A stretch of DNA of 64,000 bases from Rhizobiales bacterium PAR1 (GTDB lineage: Bacteria; Pseudomonadota; Alphaproteobacteria; Rhizobiales; Beijerinckiaceae): NCBI GenBank assembly GCA_002256205.1, contig NKIW01000008.1, positions 62,001 to 126,000 on the forward strand, given 5' to 3'. Positions 63,894 to 64,000 of the stretch are shown piece by piece; position 1 is the first letter of the stretch, and each line of letters begins with the position of its first letter. The notes beneath the pieces are model-generated. The model searched no databases. It worked only from the letters and a program-made list of their open reading frames with translations, and had not been told where the DNA came from. A program made the translations under genes and the position numbers.

Positions 63894-64000
63894 GAGAGCC
63901 TCCGTTGGGCGCATTCTGAACCGAAACCGCTGTCGATCAAGGTGCGGTTATGAATGTGGTTTCTGGTGACGATGTCTCGCTCAATCCGGCACCATGGCGG

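Overview
The window is high-GC DNA that reads as a chromosomal segment of an alphaproteobacterium, probably order Hyphomicrobiales (Rhizobiales). The clues are the obgE-proB-proA-nadD-rsfS-rlmH-envC-ctpA-rppH order, an L21 protein with a helix-hairpin-helix extension, a DUF1217 gene, tandem liv operons and short rhizobial-type palindromes. Genus cannot be settled from sequence alone.

Layout. (1) 1-7946: acyl-CoA ligase (cut by the window edge), two acyl-CoA dehydrogenases, an enoyl-CoA hydratase and livGFHM, an uptake-and-activation operon for an organic acid. (2) 7947-11585: decayed genes (enoyl-CoA hydratase and HpcH-type aldolase remnants), an OmpA-domain protein, three small secreted proteins with strong ribosome binding sites, and a transposase remnant. 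(3) 11586-18272: an RNA-repair locus with rtcA, a DUF7336-like gene on the opposite strand, rtcB, five tandem Y-RNA-like modules, the Ro60 orthologue rsr, and the divergent activator gene rtcR. A sigma-54 promoter lies just upstream of rsr. (4) 18424-30758: accessory metabolism with an MBL hydrolase, CitE-like lyase, CaiB-type CoA transferase, LysR regulator, COG4091 oxidoreductase, IlvD/Edd dehydratase, HIBADH-type dehydrogenase, VOC protein, a TctCBA transporter and a broken terC; a tRNA-Ser(CGA) follows. (5) 31294-45405: housekeeping genes (rplU, rpmA, obgE, proBA, nadD, rsfS, rlmH, envC-like, ctpA, rppH) interrupted by an AT-rich membrane ORF and a DUF1217 gene. (6) 45496-63893: a second catabolic block with thioesterase, feruloyl-CoA-synthase-like ligase, indolepyruvate oxidoreductase pair, DUF3237, a TRAP transporter, thiolase, DUF3830, livKHMGF, cupin and an FAD monooxygenase. 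It looks built for uptake and CoA-dependent breakdown of aromatic or aryl-keto acids, though the substrate is not shown by the sequence.

The most notable element is the RNA-repair locus. Between rsr and rtcB, on their coding strand, five consecutive modules of about 110-150 nt each have a closing stem, a 5' core close to GGCGAATGCC and a 3' core CTTGTC, as expected for Ro60-binding Y RNAs. Three carry T-arm-like hairpins. One (14500-14651) contains an almost complete tRNA fold in circularly permuted order: T-arm, 3' acceptor strand followed by ACCA, then 5' acceptor strand and D-arm, with the anticodon side opened into the Y stem. RtcR would switch on rsr, the RNA array and rtcB together through the sigma-54 promoter.
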